This document shows, piece by piece, positions 43,943 to 52,941 of a stretch of 64,000 nucleotides of DNA. Position 1 is the first letter of the stretch. Each line of letters opens with the position of its first letter. A program made the position numbers and the translations under genes. Source of the DNA: G963669295 sp963669295 (GTDB lineage Bacteria > Bacteroidota > Bacteroidia > Flavobacteriales_D > CALLUQ01); assembly GCA_963669295.1 (NCBI GenBank), contig OY769938.1, forward strand, positions 1,798,001 through 1,862,000, read 5' to 3'. The notes below the pieces were generated by a model. It was not told where the DNA came from. It ran no database searches and saw only the letters and a program-made list of their open reading frames with translations.

Positions 43943-44950
43943 TTAAACGGTAGCCGTTGCCGAAAGGATGCCTTTATTTACCAGCTTCTCTGCAATTTGA
44001 ACCGCGTTGGTGGCTGCTCCTTTGCGTAGGTTATCGGAAACTACCCACATGTTTACCGTATTGGGTTGCGATAAATCTCTGCGAATTCGCCCTACAAAAA
44101 CATCGTCTTTGTCTTTGGCATACAAAGGCATGGGGTAAGTATTTACATCCGTATTGTCTTGTACCGTAATGCCGGGGGTTTCCGACAATAGCTTGCGCAT
44201 TTCGTGCTCGTCGAAATCTTGCTCAAACTCGATGTTTACTGCCTCCGAATGGCCACCAACTACCGGCACCCGAACAGCTGTGGCTGTTACATTTACCGTA
44301 TCGTCGCTTAAAATCTTCTTCGTTTCGTTGGTCAGCTTCATCTCCTCCTTCGTATATCCGTTGTCGGTAAACACATCGCAGTGCGGCAGGCAGTTTTGAT
44401 CGATGGGATATGGGTAAGCCATCTCGCCTGTAGTGCCATTGCGCTCGTTGTGCATTTGCTCCACCGCTTTTACTCCGGTACCGCTAATGCTTTGGTAGGT
44501 AGCTACCACCACACGCTTCACCGTATACTTTTGATGCAACGGAGCCAGTGCCAGCACCAATTGAATGGTAGAACAATTGGGGTTGGCAATAATTTTATCG
44601 TCTTCGGTTAACAAATCACCATTGATTTCGGGAACAACCAGCTTATGGTCGGGGCTCATGCGCCAGGCAGAAGAATTATCGACCACGGTAGTGCCTACCG
44701 CTGCAAACTTCGGAGCCCACTCTAACGAAGTGCCTCCTCCCGCTGAAAACAACGCCAAATCGGGTTGCATCGACACGGCTGTATCCATGCCCACTACCGT
44801 ATACTGTTTCCCTTTGAAAGTCATCTGTTTCCCCACTGATCGTGCTGAGGCAACGGGAATCAATTCATCTACCGGAAAATTTCTTTCCTCCAAAACTTTT
44901 AGCATAACATGTCCTACCATTCCGGTAGCACCTACTACTGCGACTTTCAT
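43943..44950 (-). CDS. asd: Aspartate-semialdehyde dehydrogenase
   Basis: 335 residues from ATG 44950; a TTG three codons upstream is the alternative. NADP-binding VAVVGATGMVGHVMLKVLEER; catalytic Cys in ANPNCSTIQLVLALAPLH; then QSISGTGVKAVEQM and the His in VPVVGGHSEAVNIEFE. It reduces aspartyl phosphate to aspartate semialdehyde for Lys, Met and Thr synthesis. TACTTTTG at 44983-44990 (minus strand) fits a -7 box 33 bases upstream. Confidence 0.96.
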   Translation of the reverse strand: MKVAVVGATGMVGHVMLKVLEERNFPVDELIPVASARSVGKQMTFKGKQYTVVGMDTAVSMQPDLALFSAGGGTSLEWAPKFAAVGTTVVDNSSAWRMSPDHKLVVPEINGDLLTEDDKIIANPNCSTIQLVLALAPLHQKYTVKRVVVATYQSISGTGVKAVEQMHNERNGTTGEMAYPYPIDQNCLPHCDVFTDNGYTKEEMKLTNETKKILSDDTVNVTATAVRVPVVGGHSEAVNIEFEQDFDEHEMRKLLSETPGITVQDNTDVNTYPMPLYAKDKDDVFVGRIRRDLSQPNTVNMWVVSDNLRKGAATNAVQIAEKLVNKGILSATATV

Positions 44951-45031
44951 TTTCTTCAATTTTAGTTAACACTATAATGATGCAAAAGTACTATATTTAC
45001 AGTTAGCCTACGGCACTAACGCGCTGTAATT

Positions 45032-48000
45032 ATGTGGAAGAAATTTTCGTTTGCCTTACTCGTTTTTGCTTTTTTACCCCTGATTTCCCCGGCACAGTTC
45101 TCCGACGATTTCACGGATGGAGACTTTACGAACAGCCCTAACTGGGCTGGCGACGATGCCAAATTTGAAGTGTTGGCCAATCAGCTCCACCTCAACGGCC
45201 CTGCAGTAAGCGATACCGCCTATCTTGCTACAGCACTGGGCACCATTTCTTTTAGCGACCCCATTGTTTGGGAATTTTGGATCGACCTGCAATTCGACCC
45301 CTCTAACAGCAATAATGTTCGGGTAATGTTGCTTTCGGATCAAGCCAATATTCGCGGCAGCTTTAATGGCTACTTCATTCGCATTGGTGAAAATGGGGCC
45401 ACCGACCGCATTAAACTGTACCGGCAAGATGGCAACACAGCCACGGTAATACACACCGGCACTGCCAACACCTTTGGCACTACTCCCATTGTTCGTGTTA
45501 GAGTAACCCGCGATGGCGCTGCCAACTGGACCATTGAAACCGACGATACTGGCGGCACTAACTTTGTAAACGAAGGCGGTGTAACCGACGCTACCCATAG
45601 TGGAGGCACCTTTTTTGGCGTGTATTGCAAATACTCTACCGCCAACAGTACCGGGTTTTATTTCGACGACTTCAACGTAACCGCCACTTCTATTGTAGAT
45701 ACCGATGCCCCTATCATCGATTCGTTGGTGGTAACCGCCAACAATACTGTAGAGGTTCATTTTAATGAAGATGTGGACCAAACCACTGCCGAAACAACAA
45801 CGAATTACAATGCCAATAACGGGCTCAACAATCCCACCACTGCCGTACGTAATGGAATCGATAATTCGATGGTGACCCTCACCTTTGGTACCACCTTCAC
45901 CAATGGGCTTACCAATACCCTTACCGTTACCAATGTGGAAGACCTGGTAGGCAATGCCATTGTTTCGGAAAACGACGACTTTGTATACTTTGTGCCAGCC
46001 ACTGCCGGATATAAAGAGGTGGTATTTAACGAGCTCCTGGCCGACCCCACACCGCAAGTAGGGCTGCCCGATGCAGAGTTTGTAGAATTGTACAACACCT
46101 CTGCCAACATCTTTGATTTGGCCAACTGGCAATTTGTGAACAGCACCACCAGCAAAACATTACCCAACCACATTTTACTTCCCGGAGAATTTGTGATTTT
46201 ATGCTCAAGCACCGATGTAGGGCTGTATAGTGGCTATGGCGACGTAATTGGCATTACCAGTTGGACCTCGCTCACCAACAGTGCCGACAGCCTTACCCTG
46301 CTCGACAATAACGGTACCCTCATCGATGTGGTGAGTTACAACAGTTCGTGGTACCAGGATGCTGCAAAAGACGATGGTGGTTGGACCCTGGAACTGGTAA
46401 ACCCCACCACCCCTTGTAGTGGTGCGAACAACTGGATAGCGTCTAACGATGCAAGCGGAGGAACACCGGCAGCACAAAACTCGGTATACAACACCACCCC
46501 CGACACACAAGCACCGGAAGTAAGCAACATCACCGTGGTGAGCAACACCCAAATTGTGCTTCACTTTAACGAACCTATGGACAGCACCAGCCTGGCCAAC
46601 GGCACCTACGCTGTTAACCTGGGCATTGCCGTTACCGGAGTCACTGTTAACTCTACCGATTTTACTTCGGTATTGCTCGATCTAAGTCCCGCTATTGATA
46701 CCGCTATTTTATATACTGCCACCGTAACAGGCGTTAACGACTGCTCGGGCAATGCTATTGGTGCCAACAATGGCACCTTTATCATTGGCATTGGCCCTGC
46801 AGTAGGCGAAGTCATCATCAACGAAATTTTTGCCGACCCTACCCCGGCAGTAGGACTACCGGAATTCGAATACATTGAGTTGTTCAACAAAACCAATAAG
46901 CTGCTCGACCTCTCTAACTGCACCTTTGAAGGAGCCACCATTGCCAGTGGGTTAATTCAGCCCAATGGTTATGTGATCTTATGCGCTGACGACGATACGG
47001 CCAGCTTTTCTCCTTTTGGCGATGTAATCGGACTTACCAGCTGGCCCACCCTTACCAATAGCGGGGAAGACCTGGTGTTCGAAAATGCCAACAACAATGT
47101 GGTAGATGCCCTTATTTATAGCGATACCTGGTACGGTGACCCCGACAAAGAAGAAGGCGGCTGGTCGTTGGAGTTGATCAACCCCAACCACCCTTGTACC
47201 AGTGCCTCCAACTGGCGCGCATCCACCGATCCTGATGGCGGAACTCCAGGTGCATTGAATGCTGTATACGATCCAACACCCGATACCCAGGGCCCTCAAT
47301 TGGAACGAGTACTGGTAACTTTACTGGTAAAAATAGAAGCTTATTTTGATGAGCCGCTCGATTCCAATAGCGTGCTTACGGCCAACTACTCCGTATCGGG
47401 AGGCATTCCGATACTGAATGTGGCCAATGTAGCCCCCAACTATACCAGTGTGGTCATTACTTTTGCAGCCCCTATCGATACCGGCATTGTATACACCCTT
47501 ACCGTAACGGGGCTTACCGACTGTTCGGGCAATGCTATAGGCAACAACAACGCCGACTTTGTATTGCCATTTCAGGGCAAGCCGGGCGACTTAATCATCA
47601 ACGAAGTGTTGTTTAATCCGGTTACTGGTGGAGCTGACTTTGTGGAAGTGTACAACAACTCCGAAAAAGTGTTGGACATCAACGATTGGCGATTGGCCAA
47701 TTTCGACAACGATACCATTGACAACATTCGCTTTGTTACTGAAAACCTGGTGATGTATCCTGGCGATTATGCCCTTCTTACCACCGACCCTACAGGAACC
47801 ATTGCCCAATACCCCGGTGCGGTGCCTTCGGCCATGGTAGCAATGGCCTCGTTGCCCGGATACAATAACGACTCCAGCACCGTTTACCTCATCACCAATG
47901 AAAACCTGGTATCTGATCAATTTTCTTACGACGAAGACATGCATTTTGGTTTATTGAACGATAACGATGGGGTATCGTTGGAACGCATCGACTTTGACCG

Positions 48001-48418
48001 CCCATCGAATGAAGCAACCAATTGGCACTCGGCAGCAGAGAGCGTTGGTTTTGCCACCCCCGGTTACGAAAACTCGCAATACTACCCTACTGCCATTCCC
48101 GATGATGCGGTAAGTGTAGATCCCGAAGTATTTTCGCCCGACAATGATGGCTTTCAAGATGTGGTAAACATTCAATACCAGCTCGATGGCCCTGGTTATG
48201 TGGGCAACCTCACCATTTACGATTCGCATGGCCGACTGGTGAAGCTGTTGGTGGAAAATGAATTGTTATCGACCGAAGGCACCTTCTCCTGGGACGGTAC
48301 CAACGAGCAACGCGAAAAGGCTCGCATTGGTATTTATGTGATCTTCTTCGAGATTTTTGACCTGAATGGTAACGTTACTCGCTTCAAGCGCAGTTGCGTT
48401 GTAGCCTCCAAACTTTAA
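45032..48418 (+). CDS. Large secreted protein with three lamin-tail domains and Ig-like repeats
   Basis: 1128 residues with a signal peptide (1-22, ending SPAQ). An N-terminal jelly-roll (about 24-225) is followed by a repeated block: a bacterial Ig/SbsA-like domain (VEVHFNEDVD, IVLHFNEPMD, IEAYFDEPLD) and a lamin-tail domain (VVFNELLADPTP near 327, VIINEIFADPTP near 591, LIINEVLFNPVTGG near 853). The C-terminus (about 1028-1128) is a FlgD/Ig-like module with FSPDNDGFQD and GRLVKLLVENELLSTEGTFSWDG, which resembles T9SS or gliding-associated C-terminal domains but lacks the standard ending. Lamin-tail domains occur in secreted nucleases and adhesins; no nuclease domain is visible. Confidence 0.85.
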   Translation: MWKKFSFALLVFAFLPLISPAQFSDDFTDGDFTNSPNWAGDDAKFEVLANQLHLNGPAVSDTAYLATALGTISFSDPIVWEFWIDLQFDPSNSNNVRVMLLSDQANIRGSFNGYFIRIGENGATDRIKLYRQDGNTATVIHTGTANTFGTTPIVRVRVTRDGAANWTIETDDTGGTNFVNEGGVTDATHSGGTFFGVYCKYSTANSTGFYFDDFNVTATSIVDTDAPIIDSLVVTANNTVEVHFNEDVDQTTAETTTNYNANNGLNNPTTAVRNGIDNSMVTLTFGTTFTNGLTNTLTVTNVEDLVGNAIVSENDDFVYFVPATAGYKEVVFNELLADPTPQVGLPDAEFVELYNTSANIFDLANWQFVNSTTSKTLPNHILLPGEFVILCSSTDVGLYSGYGDVIGITSWTSLTNSADSLTLLDNNGTLIDVVSYNSSWYQDAAKDDGGWTLELVNPTTPCSGANNWIASNDASGGTPAAQNSVYNTTPDTQAPEVSNITVVSNTQIVLHFNEPMDSTSLANGTYAVNLGIAVTGVTVNSTDFTSVLLDLSPAIDTAILYTATVTGVNDCSGNAIGANNGTFIIGIGPAVGEVIINEIFADPTPAVGLPEFEYIELFNKTNKLLDLSNCTFEGATIASGLIQPNGYVILCADDDTASFSPFGDVIGLTSWPTLTNSGEDLVFENANNNVVDALIYSDTWYGDPDKEEGGWSLELINPNHPCTSASNWRASTDPDGGTPGALNAVYDPTPDTQGPQLERVLVTLLVKIEAYFDEPLDSNSVLTANYSVSGGIPILNVANVAPNYTSVVITFAAPIDTGIVYTLTVTGLTDCSGNAIGNNNADFVLPFQGKPGDLIINEVLFNPVTGGADFVEVYNNSEKVLDINDWRLANFDNDTIDNIRFVTENLVMYPGDYALLTTDPTGTIAQYPGAVPSAMVAMASLPGYNNDSSTVYLITNENLVSDQFSYDEDMHFGLLNDNDGVSLERIDFDRPSNEATNWHSAAESVGFATPGYENSQYYPTAIPDDAVSVDPEVFSPDNDGFQDVVNIQYQLDGPGYVGNLTIYDSHGRLVKLLVENELLSTEGTFSWDGTNEQREKARIGIYVIFFEIFDLNGNVTRFKRSCVVASKL

Positions 48419-48422
48419 GGCA

Positions 48423-48455
48423 AAATAAAAGGCGGCTCCGGAATCGAAACCGCCT
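48423..48455 (-). terminator. Likely terminator of the MORN-repeat gene
   Basis: AGGCGG (48430-48435) pairs with CCGCCT (48450-48455), and A-rich DNA on the left gives a U-tract on the minus strand (TTTTATTTTG). It lies about 75 bases beyond the stop at 48529 and immediately past the convergent gene. Confidence 0.6.
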
Positions 48456-48490
48456 CTCACGTTAAACCCATAAAAACATTGACCTTTATT

Positions 48491-48520
48491 GTAAGACGTC
48501 TATTTGCCCTCACGTCTTAC
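48491..48520. other. Perfect 9-bp inverted repeat in convergent intergenic DNA
   Basis: GTAAGACGT (48491-48499) and ACGTCTTAC (48512-48520) with a 12-nt loop and no T-tract on either side. It could be an accessory hairpin of the terminator or a protein site. Confidence 0.5.
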
Positions 48521-48528
48521 AACTCCAA

Positions 48529-49143
48529 TCAAAAGCGTTGATATATTTTGAGTGAACCTTTCTTTAGTTCACCTTGAACATAAACTCGTTCCTCTTCGAT
48601 GTCTCCCTCAGAAGTGTACTTCCGCATCACTCCGTTAGGCACTCCGCGCAACACTTCCATTTCTACACGCAACTCTCCATTTTTATAATAGTATCGCTGC
48701 ATGCCTGTACGGTCGCCCGCCTCATCAAACATAAACTCCTGCCAAACAATTCCATTGGTATAAAACCGCCTGAAGGCACCTATGTGTTTGTTGCGTCGCC
48801 AAATTCCCAACTCTTCTATTACACCGTTTGCATAATAGTACTTGTAATTGCCCCAAGGCATGTCTTTCGAATACCGCACTTCGCTTTTTAAGCCGCCTTG
48901 TGCGTAATACGTTTTCCAAACCCCATACTTGAGGCTGTTTTCGAAATGCCCTTCAGCAATTTTTGTCCTATACCTAACAGGAAGATGTTCGGTGTTTTGG
49001 GCATAGTATACCCAATACCCCTGCTTGAAGCCGTTGAGATCAACAATGTTTACCGTGTCTCCTTCCAATACGTCGAAAGAGCGATAAGCACCATAAACAT
49101 CAAAGCATAGAAAAACCAAAACTCCTAGTATAAACCTTTTCAT
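48529..49143 (-). CDS. MORN-repeat (YwqK-like) protein, secreted
   Basis: 204 residues with an N-terminal signal-like hydrophobic segment (RFILGVLVFLCFDVYGAY). Successive MORN-type units follow, such as GFKQGYWVYYAQN, EGHFENSLKYGVWKTYYAQGGLKSEVRY, GNYKYYYANGVIEELG, GAFRRFYTNGIVWQEFMF, and YYKNGELRVEM. These toxin-like MORN proteins are frequent in Bacteroidota and have no defined biochemical role. The start is ATG 49143. Confidence 0.8.
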   Translation of the reverse strand: MKRFILGVLVFLCFDVYGAYRSFDVLEGDTVNIVDLNGFKQGYWVYYAQNTEHLPVRYRTKIAEGHFENSLKYGVWKTYYAQGGLKSEVRYSKDMPWGNYKYYYANGVIEELGIWRRNKHIGAFRRFYTNGIVWQEFMFDEAGDRTGMQRYYYKNGELRVEMEVLRGVPNGVMRKYTSEGDIEEERVYVQGELKKGSLKIYQRF

Positions 49144-49253
49144 TGTGATAACTTTTGTTAAAAATCAATGATGTATGACCGGTTAGTTTAACTAGTAGAG
49201 ATTATTGGTTAGCCAGTAAATTAAAAGAACGTTTATTAAAAAAACAAATTTAA

Positions 49254-49436
49254 TCAGTTCATCCCCAGCTTATAAGCACCGAAAATGGGATACTTTCGCC
49301 TCAACTTGACCATCAGTTTTGCCTGCTTGAATTTGGCCCTTTTTACTTGAGCTTTTTCATCGGCACCCTGAAACATAAGTTCAATCAATTCATTCTTGAT
49401 TGCCCCTGGTAGTTGTTCAAGTGTTTGTTCAGTCAT
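49254..49436 (-). CDS. Hypothetical small basic protein, 60 aa
   Basis: I chose the ATG at 49436 (MTEQTLEQLPGAIKNEL). A longer in-frame version from 49493 adds a hydrophobic N-terminus that lies in AT-rich upstream DNA and looks spurious. The chain is helical and highly charged, with a Lys/Arg-rich second half (KAQVKRAKFKQAKLMVKLRRKYP). No family recognised; its size and charge would suit a nucleic-acid- or ribosome-associated protein. Confidence 0.55.
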   Translation of the reverse strand: MTEQTLEQLPGAIKNELIELMFQGADEKAQVKRAKFKQAKLMVKLRRKYPIFGAYKLGMN

Positions 49437-49848
49437 TCTTACTTGTTTTTTTCGTATAAAACGGCCGCAAAGGTAGAGAATTAAAATTACCACGCAAGTC
49501 TTTTTTAAATTATTTGTCGATTTTTTTTAATGGTTCGTGGGTAATAATCGAATTTTCATCGAAGAATCCGTAAAATTGCGTAGAGCGCTCCCTCAATCTT
49601 TTATGCATTTTTCATTTTCGGTTTTTAAGTGCTTTATGGTAGTCCTTCGATGGCTGTTGCATATTGATTTTTGACAAAACTATGGCAGTACATCAAGGTG
49701 TGTATGACCCCCTTATTAAGAAATGATTACGGTTAAATGTTGTGAAAGGCTTTTCTGTTAATCACTCATTAACCCTGCTCCTCAATTATTAATAAAGCCT
49801 TAAGCTTGTACTAAACTTTTGGTCACCTCCTCACCCTAATATTGTACC
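49437..49848. other. AT-rich intergenic region without a recognisable gene
   Basis: About 410 bases with long T-runs (49500-49530) and no frame longer than about 25 codons with protein-like composition. It separates the minus-strand small gene from the plus-strand lipoprotein. It may carry promoters in both directions: TAATATTG at 49839 is a weak -7-like box just before the lipoprotein ATG. Confidence 0.6.
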
Positions 49849-50403
49849 ATGAAGTTTTTAGCCATCTCATTTGCAATGATGCTTGCCTCTTGTGCAAGCG
49901 ATACCATCGTACAACTGAACAGTACCCCAGAAGCTCCCAGGCTGCTGATCAATGAAATCATGATCAAAGGCTCAGAACAGGTCAATGAGTTTGGAGGAAC
50001 CGCCGATTGGATAGAACTATATAATCCTACTGAGCAATCATTCATCATGGAATCAGGGCAGTGGTTCGTTAGCGATCATGTATTCGGTAACCCCGAAAAG
50101 TTTGAATTGCCCGTTATCACCATTCCCGCAAAAGGCTATGCACTCATTTGGTGCGATGCTAAAAACACCATCAATCAACAGATACATACCAATTTTAAGC
50201 TCAGTTCTGATGGTGAAAACATTGGATTGTTTTACAGAAAAGGAAAAACTGTGATGCGTGTAGATGCATTAAGTTTTCGCGCTGTAACCTCCAACAATGT
50301 AAGTTTTGGACGTCGCTTTGATGGAGCGGGTGAGTGGATGCTTTTTAATGGTCCAACGCCTGGCTCAGCCAACAACACCAAATCAATTGCTCTTATCGAT
50401 TAG
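49849..50403 (+). CDS. Lamin-tail-domain lipoprotein
   Basis: 184 residues. Lipoprotein signal KFLAISFAMMLASCAS (lipobox Cys at residue 15). A single lamin-tail domain fills the rest: RLLINEIMIKGSEQ, DWIELYNPTEQSFIM, FVSDHVFGNPEKFELP, YALIWCDAK, FKLSSDGENIGLFY and SFGRRFDGAGEW. It is a compact relative of the triple lamin-tail protein at 45032. Expected at a cell-envelope membrane; role unknown. It overlaps the convergent lycopene cyclase gene by 11 bp. Confidence 0.85.
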   Translation: MKFLAISFAMMLASCASDTIVQLNSTPEAPRLLINEIMIKGSEQVNEFGGTADWIELYNPTEQSFIMESGQWFVSDHVFGNPEKFELPVITIPAKGYALIWCDAKNTINQQIHTNFKLSSDGENIGLFYRKGKTVMRVDALSFRAVTSNNVSFGRRFDGAGEWMLFNGPTPGSANNTKSIALID

Positions 50404-51079
50404 CCCTTTGCTTCAGCCCTTCGAATAGGGTAATGTTCATCAAAATAAGCAACATCCCATACATCGCATCTTCTACCGGAATGGTGCCCATGCGTAAGCC
50501 CAGGTTTTCGGCATCGTTGTACCACACCACTTGCTCTTCAATGAAAGAACCGGTAAGGATGCCATTCACCACAAAGAAAGGAATGAGTATAACAGCGTAG
50601 GCCAGATAAAACCGCCCCATATACGTTGATTTTAACACCAACGCATGCAACAACAGCAATGCGGCCATTAAAGAGAATGTAGTAACGGTATAAAGTTTAT
50701 CGGTATGCAACAATGCCAGCACCAATAAAACTCCAGCCAGTATCAGGGTAATCGCTTTGGCCGAAGAGGCCAGGTAATCTTTTTTTATGAAATAACCCAG
50801 TGCCACATAGGTAAACACGCAAGCATAAGGAATGGTAATGAAAAACAACCACTCTTCTAGCGGCAGGTTAAGCAGGTCTACCCCCAGCAAATACCGGGGC
50901 GTAAACCCCCAAACTCCCCATTGGGTAAACACCACATCCCACACAATGAAAAAAGCACCTGTTATGGCAATGGCTGGAAAAAGAAACTTCCAATCTTTGT
51001 AGAAAGCTACCCGACGCTCAAAACTGCGCAGCAACGGAATAGAAAGGGTAAAGATATTTAACAACAAGTAGGTATACAT
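50393..51079 (-). CDS. Lycopene cyclase (CrtYcd-type domain, membrane protein)
   Basis: 228 residues with about six to seven membrane segments, made of two related halves as in fused CrtYc-CrtYd cyclases. The conserved acidic motifs are LNLPLEEWLFFITIPYACVF in the first half and TIPVEDAMYGMLLILMNITLFE in the second. It converts lycopene to beta-carotene. Its ATG directly abuts the crtZ stop (51080/51079), so it is the last gene of the carotenoid operon. Confidence 0.88.
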   Translation of the reverse strand: MYTYLLLNIFTLSIPLLRSFERRVAFYKDWKFLFPAIAITGAFFIVWDVVFTQWGVWGFTPRYLLGVDLLNLPLEEWLFFITIPYACVFTYVALGYFIKKDYLASSAKAITLILAGVLLVLALLHTDKLYTVTTFSLMAALLLLHALVLKSTYMGRFYLAYAVILIPFFVVNGILTGSFIEEQVVWYNDAENLGLRMGTIPVEDAMYGMLLILMNITLFEGLKQRANR

Positions 51080-51568
51080 CTACGCGTTAGAAGGTTGATG
51101 CTTAAGGCGTTTTGCCTTTCTTGCTTGCAAGTAATATTTTATTGGTACGATAAGCATCCCAAAGCATTCGCCATGTTCCTTGGTAAGGTACTTGTGATGC
51201 ACCTTGTGGGCTTTTCGAATGGCTTGAAAATAAGTGTTGTTGCTTCTGCGCAACACCTTAAAGCGTTGATGAATGAATACATCGTGCACCAAAAAGTAAG
51301 CAACACCATACGCCATTATGCCAAAGCCAATCCAAACCCTAAAATCAAAGCCGTTTAATGCCCCGAAAAGAATGCATAAAAAACTGGGGACGGCAAAGAT
51401 GAGAAAGAAGGCATCGTTCTTTTCAAAAAAGCCTTCCTCGCGCACATGGTGGTCTTTGTGCAGCACCCACAAAAAGCCATGCATCACATACTTATGGGTA
51501 AACCAGGCCATGAATTCCATGAAGAAAAATGTGGCCACAAAAATTACTATGTTAAGGGCTAACATCAT
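51080..51568 (-). CDS. crtZ: Beta-carotene 3-hydroxylase CrtZ
   Basis: 162 residues, starting at ATG 51568, which overlaps the idi stop (ATGA); longer in-frame starts lie inside idi. Membrane segments and the diiron His clusters of the fatty-acid-hydroxylase family are present: HKYVMHGFLW, HKDHH, HDVFIHQRF and HKVHHKYL. It hydroxylates beta-carotene to zeaxanthin. Because no ketolase gene is seen here, zeaxanthin is the likely pigment, subject to genes elsewhere. Confidence 0.92.
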   Translation of the reverse strand: MMLALNIVIFVATFFFMEFMAWFTHKYVMHGFLWVLHKDHHVREEGFFEKNDAFFLIFAVPSFLCILFGALNGFDFRVWIGFGIMAYGVAYFLVHDVFIHQRFKVLRRSNNTYFQAIRKAHKVHHKYLTKEHGECFGMLIVPIKYYLQARKAKRLKHQPSNA

Positions 51569-52092
51569 GATTGCTGATGCAATTGCGTTTGCTGCTCTAC
51601 TTCCGACAAACAAATTTTAAACCATTCGGTATAGTTTTCAGGCGCTACAGCAATGTCGGCCTTTATGGCTGGCAAGCTCATGTATTTCCACGCTTCCACT
51701 TCTTCTTTGTTCAACAAAGGCGCATCGTCGTAACGCCCTATAAATACATGGTCCAGTTCGTGTTCCGTAAGCCCTTTGTCGAGCGCTTTTTTATACACAA
51801 AGCTAAACGCCTTTTCCAATGCACAATCAAAACCCATTTCCTCTTGCAGCCGCCGGTGAGCCGCATCTTCTAACTGCTCTCCAGGGCGTGGGTGGCTACA
51901 GCATGTATTGGTCCACAATCCTCCTGAGTGGTACTTGGTACTGGCACGTTTATGCAGCATCAGCTCATTGTTGGAGTTGAATACAAAAACAGAGAAAGCC
52001 CTATGCAACAAGCCTTTTTCATGGGCTTCCATTTTTTCCATGGTGCCCACTTCGTTATCGTTGTTGTCGACCAATACTACAAATTCTGCCAT
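51565..52092 (-). CDS. idi: Isopentenyl-diphosphate delta-isomerase, type 1
   Basis: 175 residues of the Nudix-like IPP isomerase family. The catalytic Cys is in WTNTCCSHPRPGE; the Glu/metal motif is RRLQEEMGFDC; other segments are LMLHKRASTKYHSGGLWTN and HELDHVFIGRYD. It interconverts IPP and DMAPP to supply carotenoid precursors. It lies between crtB (7 bases upstream) and crtZ (4-bp overlap). Confidence 0.95.
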   Translation of the reverse strand: MAEFVVLVDNNDNEVGTMEKMEAHEKGLLHRAFSVFVFNSNNELMLHKRASTKYHSGGLWTNTCCSHPRPGEQLEDAAHRRLQEEMGFDCALEKAFSFVYKKALDKGLTEHELDHVFIGRYDDAPLLNKEEVEAWKYMSLPAIKADIAVAPENYTEWFKICLSEVEQQTQLHQQS

Positions 52093-52099
52093 GCCTTAA

Positions 52100-52936
52100 T
52101 TATAACAAGTTAAAACTATGCTTTACATACGAACTTACCATCAATGCATACTTTTTATTGTTGGGAATGCGTATGCGCTCATTCATTATTTTTGCAGAAG
52201 GGGTGTTCTTAATTTTTTTGAACAGTGAATAATAATACACATAGGCCATATACACCCCAAACCGGGCACTTTTAGGCAACAAGGTAATGCCTTTGTGGCC
52301 ATCTTTAAAATCTTTTTCAATGTCTAACTCAATCGCCTTTTTCGTTGATTCGTCAAATTGACTCATGTCTACTCCAGGAAAATAGCTTCGGCCTAACTCC
52401 AAATAATCTGCTTGCAAGTCGCGCAAGAAATTGATCTTTTGAAAAGCAGCACCCAATCGCATGGCATAATAGCGAAGTTGGTCGTACAGGCCGGTATCCC
52501 CTTCACAAAAAACTTTTAAGCACATCAGCCCCACCACTTCTGCCGAACCCATGATATACTGCTCATAGTTTTCCTGGTTATAGCTGTTTTCATGCAGGTC
52601 CATTTCCATGCTGTTTAAAAAGCAATCAATCAATTCATCGCCTATACCATATTTGTGCACAGTTTGCTGAAAGCTGTTGAGGATCGGGTTTAGACTAATA
52701 CGCTGCTCAATAGCACGGTAAGTGTCTTGTTTAAACATAGCCAACAACTCCGCCTTGTTGTAATCGTGAAATGAGTCTACAATTTCATCGGCAAAACGCA
52801 CAAACCCGTAAACGGCATAAATGGGGTGATGAAAACGTTTGGAAAGCAACTTAATGCCCAGCGAAAACGATGTGCTATACGCATTAGTAGTAAGTCTGCT
52901 GCACTTATGAGATACCTTATCGAACCGTTCTTTCAT
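52100..52936 (-). CDS. crtB: Phytoene synthase
   Basis: 278 residues of the squalene/phytoene synthase family. The first Asp-rich motif is RFADEIVDSFHD, the second FLRDLQADYLELGRSYFPG. It condenses two GGPP into phytoene at the membrane surface. A GGPP synthase (crtE) is not in the window and must be supplied from elsewhere. It follows crtI by five bases. Confidence 0.96.
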   Translation of the reverse strand: MKERFDKVSHKCSRLTTNAYSTSFSLGIKLLSKRFHHPIYAVYGFVRFADEIVDSFHDYNKAELLAMFKQDTYRAIEQRISLNPILNSFQQTVHKYGIGDELIDCFLNSMEMDLHENSYNQENYEQYIMGSAEVVGLMCLKVFCEGDTGLYDQLRYYAMRLGAAFQKINFLRDLQADYLELGRSYFPGVDMSQFDESTKKAIELDIEKDFKDGHKGITLLPKSARFGVYMAYVYYYSLFKKIKNTPSAKIMNERIRIPNNKKYALMVSSYVKHSFNLL

Positions 52937-52941
52937 ATGGA

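Noticed and set aside
45074..46132. 352-codon antisense frame inside the lamin-tail gene
   Set aside because: Same reason; the sense gene has a signal peptide and recognisable domains throughout.
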